A stretch of DNA of 64,000 bases, from positions 22,796,501 to 22,860,500 of the forward strand of contig OY987301.1 in assembly GCA_963920635.1 (NCBI GenBank), in the 5' to 3' direction. Shown here piece by piece: positions 12,101 to 27,100 of the stretch. The position numbers and the translations under genes were made by a program. The stretch's first letter is position 1. Each line of letters opens with the position of its first letter. The notes below the pieces were generated by a model. The model was not told the DNA's origin. It was given only the letters and a program-made list of their open reading frames with translations, and did no database searches. The DNA comes from Pseudeuparius sepicola. Taxonomy: Eukaryota; Arthropoda; Insecta; Coleoptera; Anthribidae.

Positions 12101-15100
12101 ATACACCTATAAATTATATGTTAAGCAAGTTGAAGTGGTTAAATGTTAAAAATTTAATTAGCTATCTAACGTTCATTTTTATATTTAAAATTAAAACAAA
12201 ATTTTTGCCTAATTGTTTGAATGCATATATATCATATAATTGTAATCATCATAGCTATCCGACTCGATCTTGTAAAGATTTTCATCTGCAAAATTGTAGT
12301 AAAAGTATATCTTATAAGTCAATATTTCAAAAAGGAATAATTAATTACAATAGATTAAATGTAACTATAAAAAATGAATGCAGCCTTACAAAATTTAAAG
12401 CTAAACTTAAAAAACATTTTTTAAATTTACAAGATAGTTACTAATTTTTGGTGTTAAGCTATATAGTTATTATTGTACAAGAAGGAAGTTTTATTGTCTA
12501 TTATACTGAAGTAATCATTGTATGATATTAGTATTAAGTATTTGCATGTAGCCTTATTATGTGCTAAATAAACTTGTTACTACTACTACTACATATTATT
12601 AGAAATGAAAAATAACACAAACAATATAGGTAACTGGCGAATTTTATGAATACATAACCTTTAAATCTATTTGATCAAAATTTCATGAATACAAACATTA
12701 TTGTTGCCCTATTAGATGATGTTGAAAACACAATCACATTTTCAAAATTACACATCCTTTATGCGGACATTCCAACAAAAGAAAATCTAAAAGAGACTTC
12801 AAACAAACTTTGTATTTATTATAACCCTTCAAAAATATTAAAAATTGACATGTTATGGTATTCTGTAACACAGACAAACTGCCACTTTTTCAAATGATAA
12901 TATTGTATTTGCTTTGGAAATACCAATCGTTTATACCGAAACCTTTGAATATTTCTGCCTTTTCCCAGTCCCATCCAATGAAAATAACATAATTATCTCA
13001 CACAAACCCTATGTGGCTCTAGAAGACAAACGACATCAGAACATGGACAAACCCTGTGTTAAATCCGAACAAAATATTTAATATACCATGATCATCAGAG
13101 GCAAGCCAAAGCATTGCGAACAAATTCCCGTTCTACCACCAAACTTCCTAGTTAACAAAATCAATCATCATCAGCAAAGAAGGAAACAGGATTAAAACAA
13201 AATCTACTGATGAACAAATAAGTTTAATACAAGGAACTAATCTTATCATCGTCACTTCATTATCACATATGGAATCTACCAACTGAAAACAAAGAAAATT
13301 AAAATAGAGCATAGAAAAGCCACCACTTCAGTTTTTTTCAACCACAGCAACTGCTCCGAAAAGTTATAGAACATGCAAAAACGTAAATTTGGTGTGATTA
13401 TTCTTTGTTCTTTGCAGAATAAATGTTGTCCTATTGTAAAATAAAAAATACATTTTTTAAAATCGTTAACTCGTTCCCATAAGTTAAATAGTGATTCACA
13501 CATAAGATGTTCAGTCCCACTAATTGTTATCTCAAATTTGTATAATTCGTGCATTAAATAAATGACATTTAGATCTGGGTGTAGTATAAACACCTTCAAA
13601 GTGCTGCTATTGGTTCTTCTTATTCATTTATTAAAGAGTTATATAAATATAAATGGATGGAATTTATTATTATTATATTTGGATATATTTTATCACAGCT
13701 TAGCGAAGCTATATAAGTCTGTGATTTTATATATCTATTCCCCATACTTCCTTTGAACTACAAGCTTGTGGGAGTAAGTAAATGATACATCTTTATATTT
13801 TAAATTGTATTTTATTATTAAAAATCTTACCCTAATTGTATACAGGTCAATAAAATATGATCTAAAATCTTCAATTATTTAAGAATTAACAAGTAGCAAA
13901 ATAGATTGGTATAAATACTTGAAAAGTGAGCAACTAAGCGCTTATGTATGTCTATGAAAAAATCACATTAAAAATTTCAGATTTGTCTTAAAAATAGAGA
14001 TCTAAAAGTCATTATAGCTCTAAACTAACCTAGAAAAAATAAGAAAAATGGAATTAAGAGTCAAGTATCAAATCGCATTTGATCTAAAAAAAATACACTA
14101 TGGTATATCGCAAAAGTAATTCGTTGTTCGATCATATATTAATTATGTTTCAGTCTCTTTTCCAAACTTTTCGATTTCTGGGTAAATAGGACTCATTTCT
14201 AGAGTACTAGGCGCCGAAGGAAGGTTGCTATTGCTTCCAAAATTTAGTCTTCTTACAAATTCGTCTAGTATTTCTCCAAATACCAAGAGATTCATATTTT
14301 GGCCCAGGAGATGTAATAATAGAAAATCTCCAACCTGAAATCAAATACTCCCATTAACATCGAAAGCATCCTTCGAAGTAAAAAATATTACAACTACCAT
14401 TATGTTCTACTGCTTCTTTTATTATTTTTCTCTGAAAGCTTTTACCTTACTGTTTTCTTACCTGCGTTTTTCTGATAATGGTATCCACGGCATTGGGTGC
14501 TCCAAATCTGAACCTCCTCTTAAGAATAGTCTCCCTCGTACTTGGCAGCAATACTACAGCAGCAGAATATACTATTGCAAGTCCTGACAACACCGCCAAA
14601 ATAATAAACCAGAACCACAGAAAAATGTAGATCTTCTCATTCAAAATGTTGAGTGCAAGTATGCACAGCGCGTCATGTTTCTGAATTGACCCCGATGGAC
14701 CAAATTTATGGAAAGTACACTTGGTGACTCTTGGGAAGACAGCTACCATTGGATCAGTTCTGTTTTCTTGGTTCATGTTTGAGAAGCTGATTACATCTGT
14801 TCCGTAGCTTAAGAAGGCTCCTCCTAGGAATTTGTCAGTGAAAAATATGTTGCACATCTAGAAAAAAAGAAAAAAAACGCAAGAGTCACACCAGTCCTGT
14901 GAACAAATAATCTTATTTTTATTAAAAAATCAAGGAAATACTTTTTTCCGAGTAGCATAGTTAAAATTCAAGATGTTGTTGGTTTTAATCAATCCCAAAC
15001 TTCACAGGTCTATCTCGCTTGATAGAGTTGTCCAATATCTTTTTAAATGAAATTATGCATACATTTTTAATTTGATATGCTATTTATATAGCACAATGGC

Positions 15101-18100
15101 AACATTTTGTAGAGGTTTTGACAAATATGCTCAAGTGGATGATACTTTGTGGAGGTCCCAAATTCTTTTGAATCATTAAGACTTTTTAGCACACACTAAA
15201 ACTTCTCCATTAATGAATTTTAGTCAATAACCAAAAATGTTGAATTTTCTATAAATTTGATCAATCAAAAAATATTTAGCGTATTTATTATTGCAAGTGG
15301 AATGGGGTGTGATCGATGATAAACCTGTGAAGAAAATTTATTTTGCTTTTAAAACCTATTGTTCCGTAATTATTTTTTACACATTACTTGCTAGAAATAA
15401 AATAGAGGAAATGATGGGGCGATGCTTAGGCTTCAATGTTTGACAATATCAAAAAAATCTTTCTAAATAGGTCAATATTAATGACAAGTACTAAAAGTAG
15501 TTGAGTACTTATTTCTGTTAATAATTCTACAGCTTAGAACTTTTTATGCATATTATAAATTAATTAACATTTAAAAGGTTAGACTCTTTGAACCATGACC
15601 GTAGGTAACTATTCTAGCAGAACAGAAGATAAGGTTTTTGTCTAGAAATCTGCTGGTATTAGCCTTAAAAATAATTGAAAGATATATTCTATCTGATTCT
15701 GTTCACAGAAATTTCAGAAGTTAATTTCAAACTTCATTTATTGACCTGCAGTATCATAGGGTATATTATCGCATGATACCTTTCTGCATGATCATTGAAT
15801 AAGGTATTCCTTAATCAGTGATATGATGTAAATTGTTTTTTTATTATAATATTTATGCAGATTTGCAAATGTTTATGTACATCTGCATTTCACATAAGTA
15901 ATTAAAATTACTTACAACATTGATGAAGTTCAGTGCCTCGCAAATGAAGTATCCAAAGGCATAGGTATTGTGCAGGTGCATGGTCTCAACTAAATATTGC
16001 ACTAATCGGTTCTGTCTATGTTCTCTCTCTGGTTTATCTCCAACTAATGCTCCTCTAAGGCCTTCAGATATCATTCTTACTTTGCCTTGTTCCCAGTTCT
16101 TCCACACCCAGTGGGGTACATAGAAGAGCACTCCCTACAAAAAGAAAAATAGTAAAATACCAAATTTTGGAAATCTGCAAATAGTCAAATAAACCTCCAC
16201 CATTTTGGTCTGATAGAAAAGAAAACTGGGATCGGACTAATTCAGAAAAGGAAGAAAAATTGTATATGACATTAAAATTCGATTTTAGCCCACTCATCAA
16301 TATGGAGAAAACCGAAAACCTTTTCTAATTTCTGTGTCAACCTATCCCATCATTGTGACTTTTTTAAGTGAAGAACTATTAAACATATACAGGGTGCCCC
16401 AAAAGTAATGGGACATAGAGCAACTGCATATATTTTGGGCCAAAATATGACAATTGAGGCCTATAAAAGTATTGTTCGTTCAAAGTTTGTTTTTTGAAAT
16501 AGAATTATGGCTACATCTCCAAAACAAATCAAGCTGCTGAACTGAAATTTGACCCTGCTGTGATTTTGGGGATGGATAATAAGCTGAAAATGCAAATTTT
16601 GCCATGTCTCACAGAGGGCGCCACTGCGCTGTTTTTGGATCGTGCTTTTACTCATAACTTTTTTGAGGTTATCTTTTTGGTCCTGCAAGTCCATCATTTT
16701 AGTGCATCTTTTCATTCTGCAAGAAACGGGTACTCTTGTTTCATAACGGTAAAATCAACCGTTTGCGTTGAAATCGGCAAAATGTGTCCCAAAACACCTG
16801 TTGACTTCCGCTTTCAAGTGTTACAGATCAACTGTACCATTTAAAGTAAGAAAAAAAATCCCTAAGAACAATGAACCAAAAATTATTCGCTTTCAAAATG
16901 GAAATTATTGAATTTGACAAAATTTTGACACCCTATTTCAAGAAAACCAGTTGATCTGTGACATATGAAAGCGTAGGTGAAAATTCTATGTTTCTAATAT
17001 TGAAGTCAACAGGTGTTTTGGGGCACATTTTGCCGATTTCAACGCAAATGGTTAATTTTACCGTTATGAAACAAGAGTACCTCTTTGTTGCAGAATGAAA
17101 AGATGCACTAGGGCTTGCAGGACCAAAAAGATAACCACAAAAAAGTTACAAGAAAAAGCACGACCCAAAAACAGCGCAAGTGATGTCCTCTGAGATATGG
17201 CGAAATTGACATTTTCAGATTATTCTCCATCTTTAAAAACACAGCAGTGCCAAATTTCAGTTCAGCAGCTTGATTAGTTTGGTTTAGTTGTATTTAAAAA
17301 AACGAACTTCAACGCCCTGTATCTCTTAAACAAACAACATTTCTATAAGGCATATTGGCCTCAATCGTCATATGTATTTTGCCCCAAAATATATGCAGTT
17401 GCTCTATGTCCCACAGACTAACGAGTAATACTAATACAGATAATTCCTTAGTGACCTGTGTCAAAAGGACACTCGCTTTTAGGCGAAATATTTTCCAAAA
17501 AGATAAACATTGTTCATTTCTTTTGATTTTACATTAGTCTAAATTGCAAGATATTGTAGGGTATTAGAATCAAATTTATGTTTAAAAAAACTGGCTCTCT
17601 TTCTGTAAATTGAAATGGAGTTATTTCTGACATATTGTCCTTACGAAAGCTTCTGTGTGAAGCTATTTATTCTTTAATAATGGGTATTCTTACAGAACCT
17701 CCCTTTTTCTTGACATTGTAGTGTCGTTGAAATTTTGTTCACTGAATTCCTGCGTGACAACTATTAAATTTTTAAATATTAAAATAATACATACCTGAAA
17801 AAATAGCACGAACGGTACCCACTGGTAATAACTATGATATGTTCGTTCTTGATTTTCATTTCCTAGGCCAGGATGTGCTACTTGTGAGCCCACTTGTTTT
17901 CCTTGCTCGTGGGGCAACGTAAATGTGTATGTGATCCAGCAATATGTATTTATAACATGTCCTGGTACACCTCTGTCATTTATGCATTGAATTGGATCAC
18001 CTGTAAAATATTTTTTTATTTAGTATGTTTATTTGTATGACTGGGAAATCTAATGTGAATGGAATATAAGGCTAAAAACCCGAACCACCTATTTTTCTTT

Positions 18101-21100
18101 TTTTACAGAAGTCTTTTGTAAATTAGTTTATTTAAAAAGAAAAAATAATTTAGAAACTTTTTTACTCTATATATTTTTTCATTAAATAAACTGTTAACAG
18201 CCTGGAAAAAATAAAATTAATTTTTCTTCCGTAAATACAGTAAATTTATTGACCCTCACGGTGACACAGTAGGCGGGTGTCATTATTGTCACTTTCATAT
18301 TTTACTGTTTACGAGGGAATACTTTTTCCTACATTCAAATACATTTAAATAAAAGAAATATTTCAAGTACATTTAAAAATTGAAAATGGTAGAAAGAAGT
18401 TATTTTTTTATTATGTCCGAATACATATAAAAAAGTATTCCTTACCAGCCTCCTAAACAGTAAAATATGAAACTGACGACAATGACACCCACCTACTATG
18501 TTTTTATGTAATCGTGAGTGTCAATAACTGTATTATTTAAATACGGAACAAAAAGTAATTATAAGTTAATGAAATAATAATGAAAAAATAACAACTGCAA
18601 TAGCAGTAAACAAATTTCTAAATAAATAAAAGGTGAATAAGTGTTTCGGGTTTATACACTTAAGAAAGGGTTCCAAATTTCTGGTAACGTATTTTAAAAT
18701 TCAAGTTTTTAGAAAAAAGAAAGGAATACTAAGTTGTTTGTCCCTCGTATCACTTTGCAGGTGAAGCTTAAATAAAAATAAAATTTTTACATGAAAGACC
18801 CCCCCTTAAAACCTCTTGTAGAATACTTTCTCCAAATATTTCCACATCACTATGGAACACTGTATATCTCAGAAGCATGTTATATAATTTTGGAGATATG
18901 TGACAAAGCGTATAAGTGTTGACTGATGTATTAATAAGACTTCTCACGGCTATAGTTTCATGTCCTGGAAAGTAGATGGCGCCTATGGTCAACAATTTAT
19001 TTTGCATTGTGTTTTGTCTCCGGGAAGCGCATGGTGAGCCAGGGAACTGTCAAACATGACAGCCGTGAGCTGTCTTTATTAATACGATTTGAGATGAAAG
19101 AAAGGTCTTAGTAATACGTCAGTCAACGGTATAAGTACTATTGATACAGAGAGGAAATTTTTGTCTGGCAATTATGAATGTTTCTACATACCTATAAGAT
19201 TATTTGCTGTGACAATAATGCAGCATAAGAACAGTATTGCCGATGTGATTCTGTAGTGTGCTCGGAAAATCATGTTGTCGATCATAGCCTTGTCTATGAG
19301 GTAGCGGACTTTGACAAAGCCCGCTACTGCGGACACCATACCAAAGACGGTCATCTTGAGTTATTTTCTGTAAAGAAAAAAATTACGAGTAAATATGTAT
19401 AAAAATTTAAATATATTATTAGAATATAAAAATATATACAGCGTGATGTATTGGTAATGGGAAATCCTGAAACTGGAGATAGGGGGAATCAAAGTATGAT
19501 GATTTAGTCCAATATGCCTTATACAGTTGAGTGAGGAATAATAAGAAGCGCTACCTCCATATACAGCGAGCACGTAAAGGTTGGAATAAATTCGGTAAAA
19601 TGTTGTACTGTTCGATTAAAAATTAAGCCTGCTTAAAAATGGAACTGAGCAAAAAATAAGCAGTACAATGTAGGTACAGTCGTCTAATAAAGAAATGTCT
19701 AAAAACTTAATAATTTATGTTAAATTTAAAATTGATGAAACAATTTTTTTATGTAATATATTATTATTATTTGCGTACCGATACAAGAAAAGTGCGTTCT
19801 TTTAAATGACGCTATCAAAAATAGTGGTTGCCATTTAAAAATATATATAGATAACGTCATAGCTTGGTTAGTAATGACGTCACAAGAACGACAAATATGT
19901 CAAAATATGCGCCTTTCAAAATTATGTTGGACATGAAAATTTGTGAAAGTATGTATACATTTTTTTTTGCATTGAATTAACCTGATTTTACTGGAATCTG
20001 GGAAACAAGTAATTAAGTAATATTTTGTCGAGACAATATGTTGGGTTTATTTTTCTTGAAACCGTTAAATACGACTCTAAAAACGATAGTTTAGGTCTTC
20101 GAGGTGCGAGATGCAGAGACAAATATACTTAAAATCCGCCTTGGCACTAACCTACAAGGTAGACATTTTTCTACTTTGCACTTATAGAGCAAATTTTTCG
20201 AACAAATAAATACAAAAATCTAAGATATTTTTTGTTAAATGCATAACTATGAATACCGAATACCCCATAAAATATGATAACTCATTGACAATATACAAGG
20301 TGAAGGTATCAAAACAATAATTATTAAGGATACGGAACATGTATCTACATATAAGTTTATTTCAATAGAATACAGTTCTATTGAGATAAACTTATATAAT
20401 ATTGGAACATCCAAGGATATTTAGTTCCGCATAGTTGCCATCAATTTTCTTTGAGTTATACGACACCGTTGAAGTACCAAATAATGATCATTAAAGAGAT
20501 TGAAAACAATCTACATCAATTTCACATTTCCACTGTGAAATAAGTTTCAGGTGTATAATTTTCTAAAATACACCCTAGAAGTTCATGAAAAGTTATTATT
20601 TCTTCCTATCTTCTCATAGCATCTTTATAAATTCAAATGCGTCTGGCCTGGACTGCTTATCAACTCCACATGTGATTAAATAGAATAATTTACGAAACAA
20701 TAACTATGCCTAAGGTCGCATATACACAGATGTTACTGAGTTAATTCAACAAATGGAGACAAAACATAATAATAAATTATTTCAAATGTTTCTTTACTGA
20801 CCTGGTTCGTAAAGATTCACCTGGTATCTTTAGATGTGTAATTATTGCTCATGAAATAGTGCCTTTATAATGTCAATGATAAGTTTTACCCAATGACGTC
20901 AAAACCTATAGACGTGGTGCCCCATTGTTAAAATGCCCTTTATTTTGACTCCAAGATTAAATATATCCATACTACTCTAAAAACATGCTACAAACAAAGA
21001 CAGAAAGTCAACCATCAACCAACTATACACCCGGTGATTCCCGGTTATAGTTCCTCCAGAATCACACTTAGATATCGCATGTTTTTTCTTGTTTGGGGGC

Positions 21101-24100
21101 GCCGGAAGCATCGGAACCTCACCTGAAGACTCGGGGGATGGTCTAACGACGCCAGCCTCCGAGCCCAGAGTCGAAATAAGTTCGCTACGGCTCGACAAAA
21201 GGGGCAATTTCTGACAATCTCGCGACATTTCCGGAATAATTTAATGGAGCGCTTAGATTGTGATTAGTTCTGGGCGTCAAGCGTTTATCAAAACAAACCT
21301 GTCTATAGGTTCTGACGTCATTGGTTTTACCATACCTATTAAATTGTGATAAGCAAAATTATTAGGTATTAGGTATGAGTAGGTATAATTTTGTTAGTAT
21401 GGGATTTGGCCAAGTGCTATGTTTTGAAATGTTTGGGTGTAAAATCAGGTAGTCTGGGGCTCAAAATAATAATTCCAGTCATAAAGGTGCCTTGTGGTGT
21501 ATGTACAGGGTTCCCCATATTAAAGTACCTATCCATTTTAATATTTGCATCAACTTCAAACGCGTTAACTGAATTTGTCTTTAGTTGGCCATAAATTGTC
21601 ATCTTTGGGGCTGAATTAATGTCATTAAGTAGGCACCTGTCACCAAATCACTTTAATTAACCACTGTATCCTTGAAAGGTGATTTTTCTCTGTAAAAGTT
21701 AAGGCGTTTTAATAATTATTGTTGTTTATTTTCGTAATTTTTGTGTGAAGAAGTTGTGTAAAATATTCTTTGTGATTAATTAAAATGATTTGGTGACAGG
21801 TGCCTACTTTGATGACAGTAATGTGATTATCCTCAAAGGTGACAAATCATAGTCGACCAAACAAAAAATCAGCCATTTAGCTCATTTCGAGCCTCGTTTG
21901 CTTTTTAATGCGAATATTAATATAGGTACTTTAATGTGGGCAGCCATGTATAATTCGCAACAGTAAAAAAATTAATGATTGTTGAATTGAAAATTGTGTA
22001 TTTACCTGTCAGGAGTTTTCACATAATATGGACGAATTTCTATAGTAGAACAAGTTTTATGTTATTTTAGGTTATCTTACAGTAAATTACCACGTGAATC
22101 ATATAGAGAATTATTGGCTTAATTCCTAGGAAATCTTCAAAGGTGCGTAATAAATAAAAATCAAGTAAAAGAAAATGAGTAAAACCAACAGTAGGTACAA
22201 TCTAAATTAGAAATTTTTTGTGGAGGTATTATATTATTTAAATAATTACAAACCTGGATTGATTGTCCTACTATTTAATTAAAAGACTAAATGAATGAAA
22301 CTAAATCAAATTCGTATTTTTCTTGGAACAAATATTCTTGAATATTTCACCTGCCTATTGTTTTATGTGACTTGTAATTTTAATTCCAGTTCTGGCAAAT
22401 TATTACCTGGTCGTTAAATCTGTATAGAAAACGTGGCGTGAAATAAAAAAAATACCGCTAACAGTAAAATAATTAGTTGTTTAGCAAGAAGCAAAAATCA
22501 ATTTCTAAACGAAGTGGTCGTGGTCGATAAATTCAGGTCAACACGTTACCAGCTTACTATTTTTGACTTAAGTTAATGATAATCTTTTACCCTTTTAAAA
22601 CAACAAATAGGTATCACTAAACTACTCCCATTTTGCGTTCATTAATAATTTTCGCAATTAATAAAATACTGTAGCATTTTGCCGTTTGTTTGATTTTACA
22701 ATTTAAGTACGCACTAACTAGTCATAATTTACTAGTTAACAACATATTTATTCGTTTAATCCAACATGTGGCAGTTTTACCTTAAACTGGTCTACTTAAA
22801 ATATCCTAAAATGTATCCTGGTACGGTGCAAACTTTATTATAAACACGATTCACTTAAAACAAGAACATTCACTGCCTTAGCAACATTTTGTCGGCTAGC
22901 ATTGTTCGCAAGAATGCCGTACATACACTGGATGCTATATCTGTTTGGTAAGTAGAAAGGATACTGGTAGGGGGACATCTAGTTTCTCTTTCTTGTTCGA
23001 TGGTACTCTATTTCCGTTTCTCTCTGACTTGTGAAATGTATTCTAATGCTATGGCAGAGCTATGGGGTGTTCATACAACAGGTCTAGAGCCTTTTATGAC
23101 TACGGATTTTATGATAATTTTTCCGATTGCCAGAGAAAGAACTTGGATAATGTAAAAGAACAGTCATTAAGGCGCGTAGGTACTTATAAAAATATACTAA
23201 ACATTAAGGTCACTTTTTCATTTGGAGGTGTGCGTTTCTGTGTGTCCAGGTGCACTTCAAATCGCGTGGAATTTTATCTATTTGGTACACTGCAAAGTGT
23301 CTTTAAAAAAAGGGAAACTTCTTTAGTAACAGCTTGATACGAAACGAAAGATATATTATGTGGCGCCCATTGATGGCAGTAATGCGAAGTACAACAACTT
23401 CTTTATTTTCTATTAGCATAGATAAAACTACATAAGCTGTCAGAGCTTTCTTTCGTCTCTGGTCGTAAATGAAAATACCTACACCCCAACTTAGTATAAA
23501 GTGCTAAGAATTGTAATAAGACACTAGAATTTATTTCTTTTAATTTGTTTTCGTTCCAAAATTAAAGTTGAGAAGTTGGTGTGCCAGGATTTTTGCGAAC
23601 GGTTTCAACAATGCCTCTTACTATACCTGTGTCTCCTTTAATCTGTTATTAGACAGCAGTGGCAATTTCAGCACATTACAAGCATAAAAACTTATTTCAC
23701 CAAAGATACTTCACCCTGTATGCATCCAAATTTTGCAAAATTGTAGAGACAGCGAAAGAATCAATAAATAGGGGTTCTTTATTCATTGGAAAGAATATTA
23801 ATTTATTTATTAATCAAAATGACATCCATAAAAGAGCAGCCAAAGCTGAAACAAAAGTAGGTTGAAGGCACCCCTATAATTATTTTTACTTTTCAAGATA
23901 GAAATTTCCGACTTGGCACATTTAGAAGTGTCATTTGCACATTTAGAAGTGACATTTGCATTTTTTTGTAGTAATATTTTTGTTATTTTTTCTTTTAATT
24001 TCTATTAATTAAATGATTGCCATTAAAAGATCACCTCTGTTATTTTCAATGCTTCCCATGGCTCCATACCTAGAATTATTGGAAACGTCAGTGATAAAAT

Positions 24101-27100
24101 TGGGACTTAAATTGGGAAGAATTTAAAAAATGCGAATATGTCGCTGGGGTAAAAATTTGGTTCCGAACAATTCCTACCGACTTTCTTCGATATCTCTTAC
24201 GCGAAACAAAATATTGAACATTGGTACTATTAGTTACTGCTTAATATAGGTGTCATTCAGTTCTATAACCCTACCAAGTAGGAAATTTATGTCTCCAAAA
24301 AGAAGAAAAATACAGGAGTGTCTTAATCTTAAGTGGATCACACTGTATATAGGTAGGTATTTAAAATTATATTTTTTGTTTCACTTCAAACTTCCACCAG
24401 TCATGTTAGAAGTCTGTTTTACTTTATGCAAGAATGATTTTCCTTTTTAGGTAATATGATTATATAACAATTTTCCCAAATTCGCCGTACCTATTATGTA
24501 TCCATTTTATTTCTTTATTATGCATTGGCACATCTTGAGACCCAGGCGGTGTTCTTCCAAAGCTGAAACAAAAGTAGGTTGAAGGCACCCCTATAATTAT
24601 TTTTACTTTTCAAGATAGAAATTTCCGACTTGGCACATTTAGAAGTGTCATTTGCACATTTAGAAGTGACATTTGCATTTTTTTGTAGTAATATTTTTGT
24701 TATTTTTTCTTTTAATTTCTATTAATTAAATGATTGCCATTAAAAGATCACCTCTGTTATTTTCAATGCTTCCCATGGCTCCATACCTAGAATTATTGGA
24801 AACGTCAGTGATAAAATTGGGACTTAAATTGGGAAGAATTTAAAAAATGCGAATATGTCGCTGGGGTAAAAATTTGGTTCCGAACAATTCCTACCGACTT
24901 TCTTCGATATCTCTTACGCGAAACAAAATATTGAACATTGGTACTATTAGTTACTGCTTAATATAGGTGTCATTCAGTTCTATAACCCTACCAAGTAGGA
25001 AATTTATGTCTCCAAAAAGAAGAAAAATACAGGAGTGTCTTAATCTTAAGTGGATCACACTGTATATAGGTAGGTATTTAAAATTATATTTTTTGTTTCA
25101 CTTCAAACTTCCACCAGTCATGTTAGAAGTCTGTTTTACTTTATGCAAGAATGATTTTCCTTTTTAGGTAATATGATTATATAACAATTTTCCCAAATTC
25201 GCCGTACCTATTATGTATCCATTTTATTTCTTTATTATGCATTGGCACATCTTGAGACCCAGGCGGTGTTCTTGGTTCTCAGGTATCCGACAACCGGTCT
25301 GTTACTCAGGTACAGTCTGTGTAAAAATATGTCTGCCACCTTGCCGTGTTTCTCGAGAAACTGCTGCTTGCCTATCGTCTGCCGCCTGCAGCTGATGATT
25401 TTATATAGTTGTTTGGCTACTAGACGATAAATTAAAAAGGATTGATATAATTTTTAAGAATAACGCAGAAGGAAAAAGAGCAAGAATTTGGTCCAAATAC
25501 GCAGAGCTTAGACATATGCTTCTATGTAGTTTTATTTCGCATTCAAGATTGGGACAATAACGTAAAGAAATTATCGCAAATTTATGTTAGTTAGGCATAG
25601 AAATATAAACAGGAAATGTGCGGTTTTGAATAATTCCCGAAAAATTCGATTCAAGATAGCTATGAAAATATCTAAAAGTCCCTATATGCCATGAAACCAC
25701 GACTTATATACCTTGCTTCTCTCGTAAATTAGCAATCTTGTGCTATAATCCATGCATTTTATGTACCAAAAATCTCTTGATAATTTATTTCATCAAGGCA
25801 CCTCGACGAAATCTACACGCGAAATTATCCACAAAAGACTGAAAACTTCATGTAAATATATATACAATATTTGGTAATTAAGACATAAAACAATGCCAGA
25901 AACAAAAATAGAGGTGTGTTTGGCATATTTATGAAGCAGGTGTCTATGTATAATTTAATATGCACTTCATTGCACAAGAATACACAAACTACCTACATCC
26001 TGCATTCTCATGCAAAGGCGAAGTCTGGCAAAGATGCCATTCACATCCAATAATTTTACCATTGTTCGAGCTTGATAATTATATTAAATTTCCAAAAATG
26101 CGCCGTATGATGCCAAAACAACCTTATGTTAAATGAACAATATCGTGGCCTTATACAGTTATAAACGCGCTAAATGATAGCTGTTATCGCAAAAGCTAAT
26201 GAACAGTTTGAATACCTGACTGTATTTTGTGTCTCCGTTTTATTTTCAAACCTAAAAACCGCATAAATATGTTCTGCTCCAAAAAATGCACTCTACACAT
26301 TTTTAAGAGGAACAAACGAAAGTACGTAAGTTATCAAGTTTACAAGTAAATCTCCGGCAGTTTATTTTTACATAATAGCAACATAATATTCTAATAGTGC
26401 CAGTGTCACAGGCCAACTTAACAAAATACATAATAGTAATAATTGTATTTGTTAAAATTCGCAATGTAGTTTTAAAATATATGTTGTTTTTTTTTTATAA
26501 ATTTTTAATTTCCTCTTAATTTATCAATTACAAATTAACATATTATTATTTATCTTACAAACTGCTTGATGCAGAGGAGCTATTTTTTCTCAGTTTTTAA
26601 TGTTGGCGTCGATGAATATTATGACAGGAATGCAATACAATACAGTACAATGTAATACTTTCATACTGATATACAGGGTGGCTTATATAAGAGGGTCACT
26701 CAAAATATCTCGCCTATTTTTCCACAGAAAAAATCGGTGGCAGGTGCGATCGATACCCCTTCCGGGCGGCCTTCTTTTGTCATAATGAAAGTTGCTGTTC
26801 ATGGACAACAACGAAATACATGGCAAAAAATCGGAAAAAATCTAAATTTTTAAACCGCGGTAACTTTTTTTTTACATACGGTAAAAAGTTTAATATGAAA
26901 ATTCTTTGAAAGAACCAATAGAATTTATGGCATTTATGACATTAGTTTTGTTCTATGGATTATCGAAAATTAATTTATTTGTAAAAATGTTTAATTATGT
27001 GTATTTTGTGCAGCGAAATGTCCCATTTAATTTTATGTGTCACAATTGCCGATTTGTTCTGTATTTACTACAAAAATTTAAGAAAAATATTGGTAATATT

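Noticed and set aside
13276..13599. 107-codon ORF on the - strand
   Set aside because: Mirrors the decayed env/flank region, with no recognisable domain, signal or splice context.
16461..16844. Two overlapping ORFs of 84 and 94 codons
   Set aside because: Both lie within a palindromic fold-back element, and their sequences are mirror by-products.
23062..23337. 91-codon ORF in mbc intron 4
   Set aside because: No similarity to known families, ordinary intron composition, no second copy.
24250..25167. Two identical 66-codon ORFs suggesting a duplicated gene
   Set aside because: They are identical only because the whole 717-bp block is duplicated. The ORF has no domain and starts on a non-ATG codon.
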